NCBI GenBank assembly: GCA_016293975.1
Contig: JAEDCW010000017.1
Coordinates: 1-33,595, forward strand
DNA length: 33,595 nucleotides
DNA from: Clostridia bacterium
GTDB taxonomy: Bacteria > Bacillota > Clostridia > Christensenellales > CAG-138
Direction: 5' to 3'
Shown: in pieces, positions 33,044 to 33,595 of the stretch
Layout of the letters: each line of letters starts with the position of its first letter
How positions within the stretch are numbered: position 1 is the first letter of the stretch
Made by a program: the position numbers and the translations under genes
The notes under the pieces: generated by a model
What the model saw: the letters and a program-made list of their open reading frames with translations, nothing else
Database searches by the model: none
What the model was told of the DNA's origin: nothing

Positions 33044-33595
33044 TCAAATGTCAGTATTGAAAATCGTTGCTGCACCATAATGATTATCTTTATCTACGAT
33101 TTGCAAATCAAACTTATGCCACAACATATTGCTTTCGGTTGTTTCAACTTGGATAAGGAATGCAGACATTTCACGATCTTCCGCAAATTCCTTGACTAAA
33201 TTAGTCATAATAACGGGCATCTCTCGATTGTCTATAACGACCTTGATAGTAATATCCTCTGGTGCAATGTCTCGCGCTCCTTGTTGGAATTTCGGTAAAC
33301 TCATGGGTCTAAAATATGCCATCAAGCTATTTCCAGCGCCCTTGATTAAAAACACATGTAATCCGTATATCTCTAATTTGTCAAAACTCACATCCAAAGA
33401 CATATCGTTTTGAAGTGTAATATTTTGGCACCAGTATTCTAAATAGTTTACTCCATAGTCTTTTACCGCTGTCAAAAACGGATATTTGCCTGCTGGTATA
33501 TCAAGCTTATAATAGCCGCTTTCGTTGCTCTCTGCACGAAAGAGTGTAATAAAGCTTTCTCCTTTCACTTCAATGAGAGCATTTGCGATAGGTGA
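33044..33595 (-). CDS. Partial protein with carboxypeptidase-regulatory-like domain
   Basis: This open frame runs off the right end of the window, so the N-terminus is missing; 183 residues and the stop are present. The first visible part, ALIEVKGESFITLFRAESNE then SGYYKLDIPAGKYPFLTAVK, has the pattern of a carboxypeptidase-regulatory-like (transthyretin-fold) domain: strand, Ser-Gly-Tyr-Tyr turn, Pro-Ala-Gly-Lys-Tyr, strand. The remaining 130 residues form a second beta-rich domain I do not recognise (DVSFDKLEIYGLHVFLIKGA, ITIKVVIDNREMPVIMTNLV). Base composition is more A/T-rich than in most of the window. Such domains usually sit on secreted or surface proteins; the missing N-terminus would show whether this one has a signal peptide. 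Confidence 0.7.
   Translation of the reverse strand, partial: SPIANALIEVKGESFITLFRAESNESGYYKLDIPAGKYPFLTAVKDYGVNYLEYWCQNITLQNDMSLDVSFDKLEIYGLHVFLIKGAGNSLMAYFRPMSLPKFQQGARDIAPEDITIKVVIDNREMPVIMTNLVKEFAEDREMSAFLIQVETTESNMLWHKFDLQIVDKDNHYGAATIFNTDI

Noticed and set aside
1..33595. tRNA, rRNA, CRISPR arrays, insertion sequences and known riboswitches
   Set aside because: Read for cloverleaf ends, repeated spacer units, transposase motifs, and T-box, SAM, TPP and ydaO-type signatures; none was convincing by eye.

Overview
The window looks like a chromosomal segment of an anaerobic, spore-forming member of the Clostridia (Firmicutes). Three observations support this. There is a tandem pair of clostridial-type alpha/beta small acid-soluble spore proteins. 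There are gene orders known from Gram-positive chromosomes: pth-mfd-prsA-rqcP, asp23-fakA-recG and darA-holB-ricT. There is also an acyl-CoA dehydrogenase/EtfBA set typical of butyrate-forming fermenters. Shine-Dalgarno sites are strong and genes are tightly packed, often with TGATG, TAATG or ATGA overlaps. No tRNA, rRNA, insertion sequence or CRISPR array was seen.

Layout. 1-3127: the tail of a probable cobalamin-dependent aminomutase subunit (KamE-like), then bcd-etfB-etfA, closed by a bidirectional terminator. 3170-4485 (minus): a lipoprotein and the long ribosome hibernation factor. 4611-11589: pth, mfd, a PrsA-like foldase, rqcP, ispD and ispF in one direction. 11613-15799: Asp23/YloU, FakA and RecG. 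15936-16439: two spore proteins. 16440-17400 and on to 18092: a leader region with a tiny ORF and a terminator hairpin, then an alpha/beta hydrolase and a chloramphenicol-acetyltransferase-family enzyme. 18139-22273 (minus): a two-helix membrane protein, an Orn/Lys/Arg decarboxylase, the c-di-AMP receptor DarA, HolB and RicT. 22420-24564: a divergent MreB-like protein and gapA. 24815-26867 (minus): a group 2 glycosyltransferase and an M29 aminopeptidase. 27163-28376: class II fructose-bisphosphate aldolase and a DUF1292 protein. 28505-32770: a cell-envelope group made of a polysaccharide deacetylase, a secreted propeller-like/NlpC-P60 protein and a lipoprotein. 33044-33595 (minus): a gene cut by the window end.

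Most genes are housekeeping: reductive fermentation, glycolysis, isoprenoid precursors, DNA repair, ribosome rescue and hibernation, and spore DNA protection. The accessory signals most worth a second look are: the leader peptide/terminator arrangement ahead of the hydrolase-acetyltransferase pair; the compositionally mosaic NlpC/P60 protein; the parvulin foldase with a helical insertion; the divergent MreB; and an open, in-frame, membrane-helix-encoding extension beyond the gapA stop. I did not find a convincing wholly new multi-gene system. The attenuator-like region is the best candidate for undescribed regulation.
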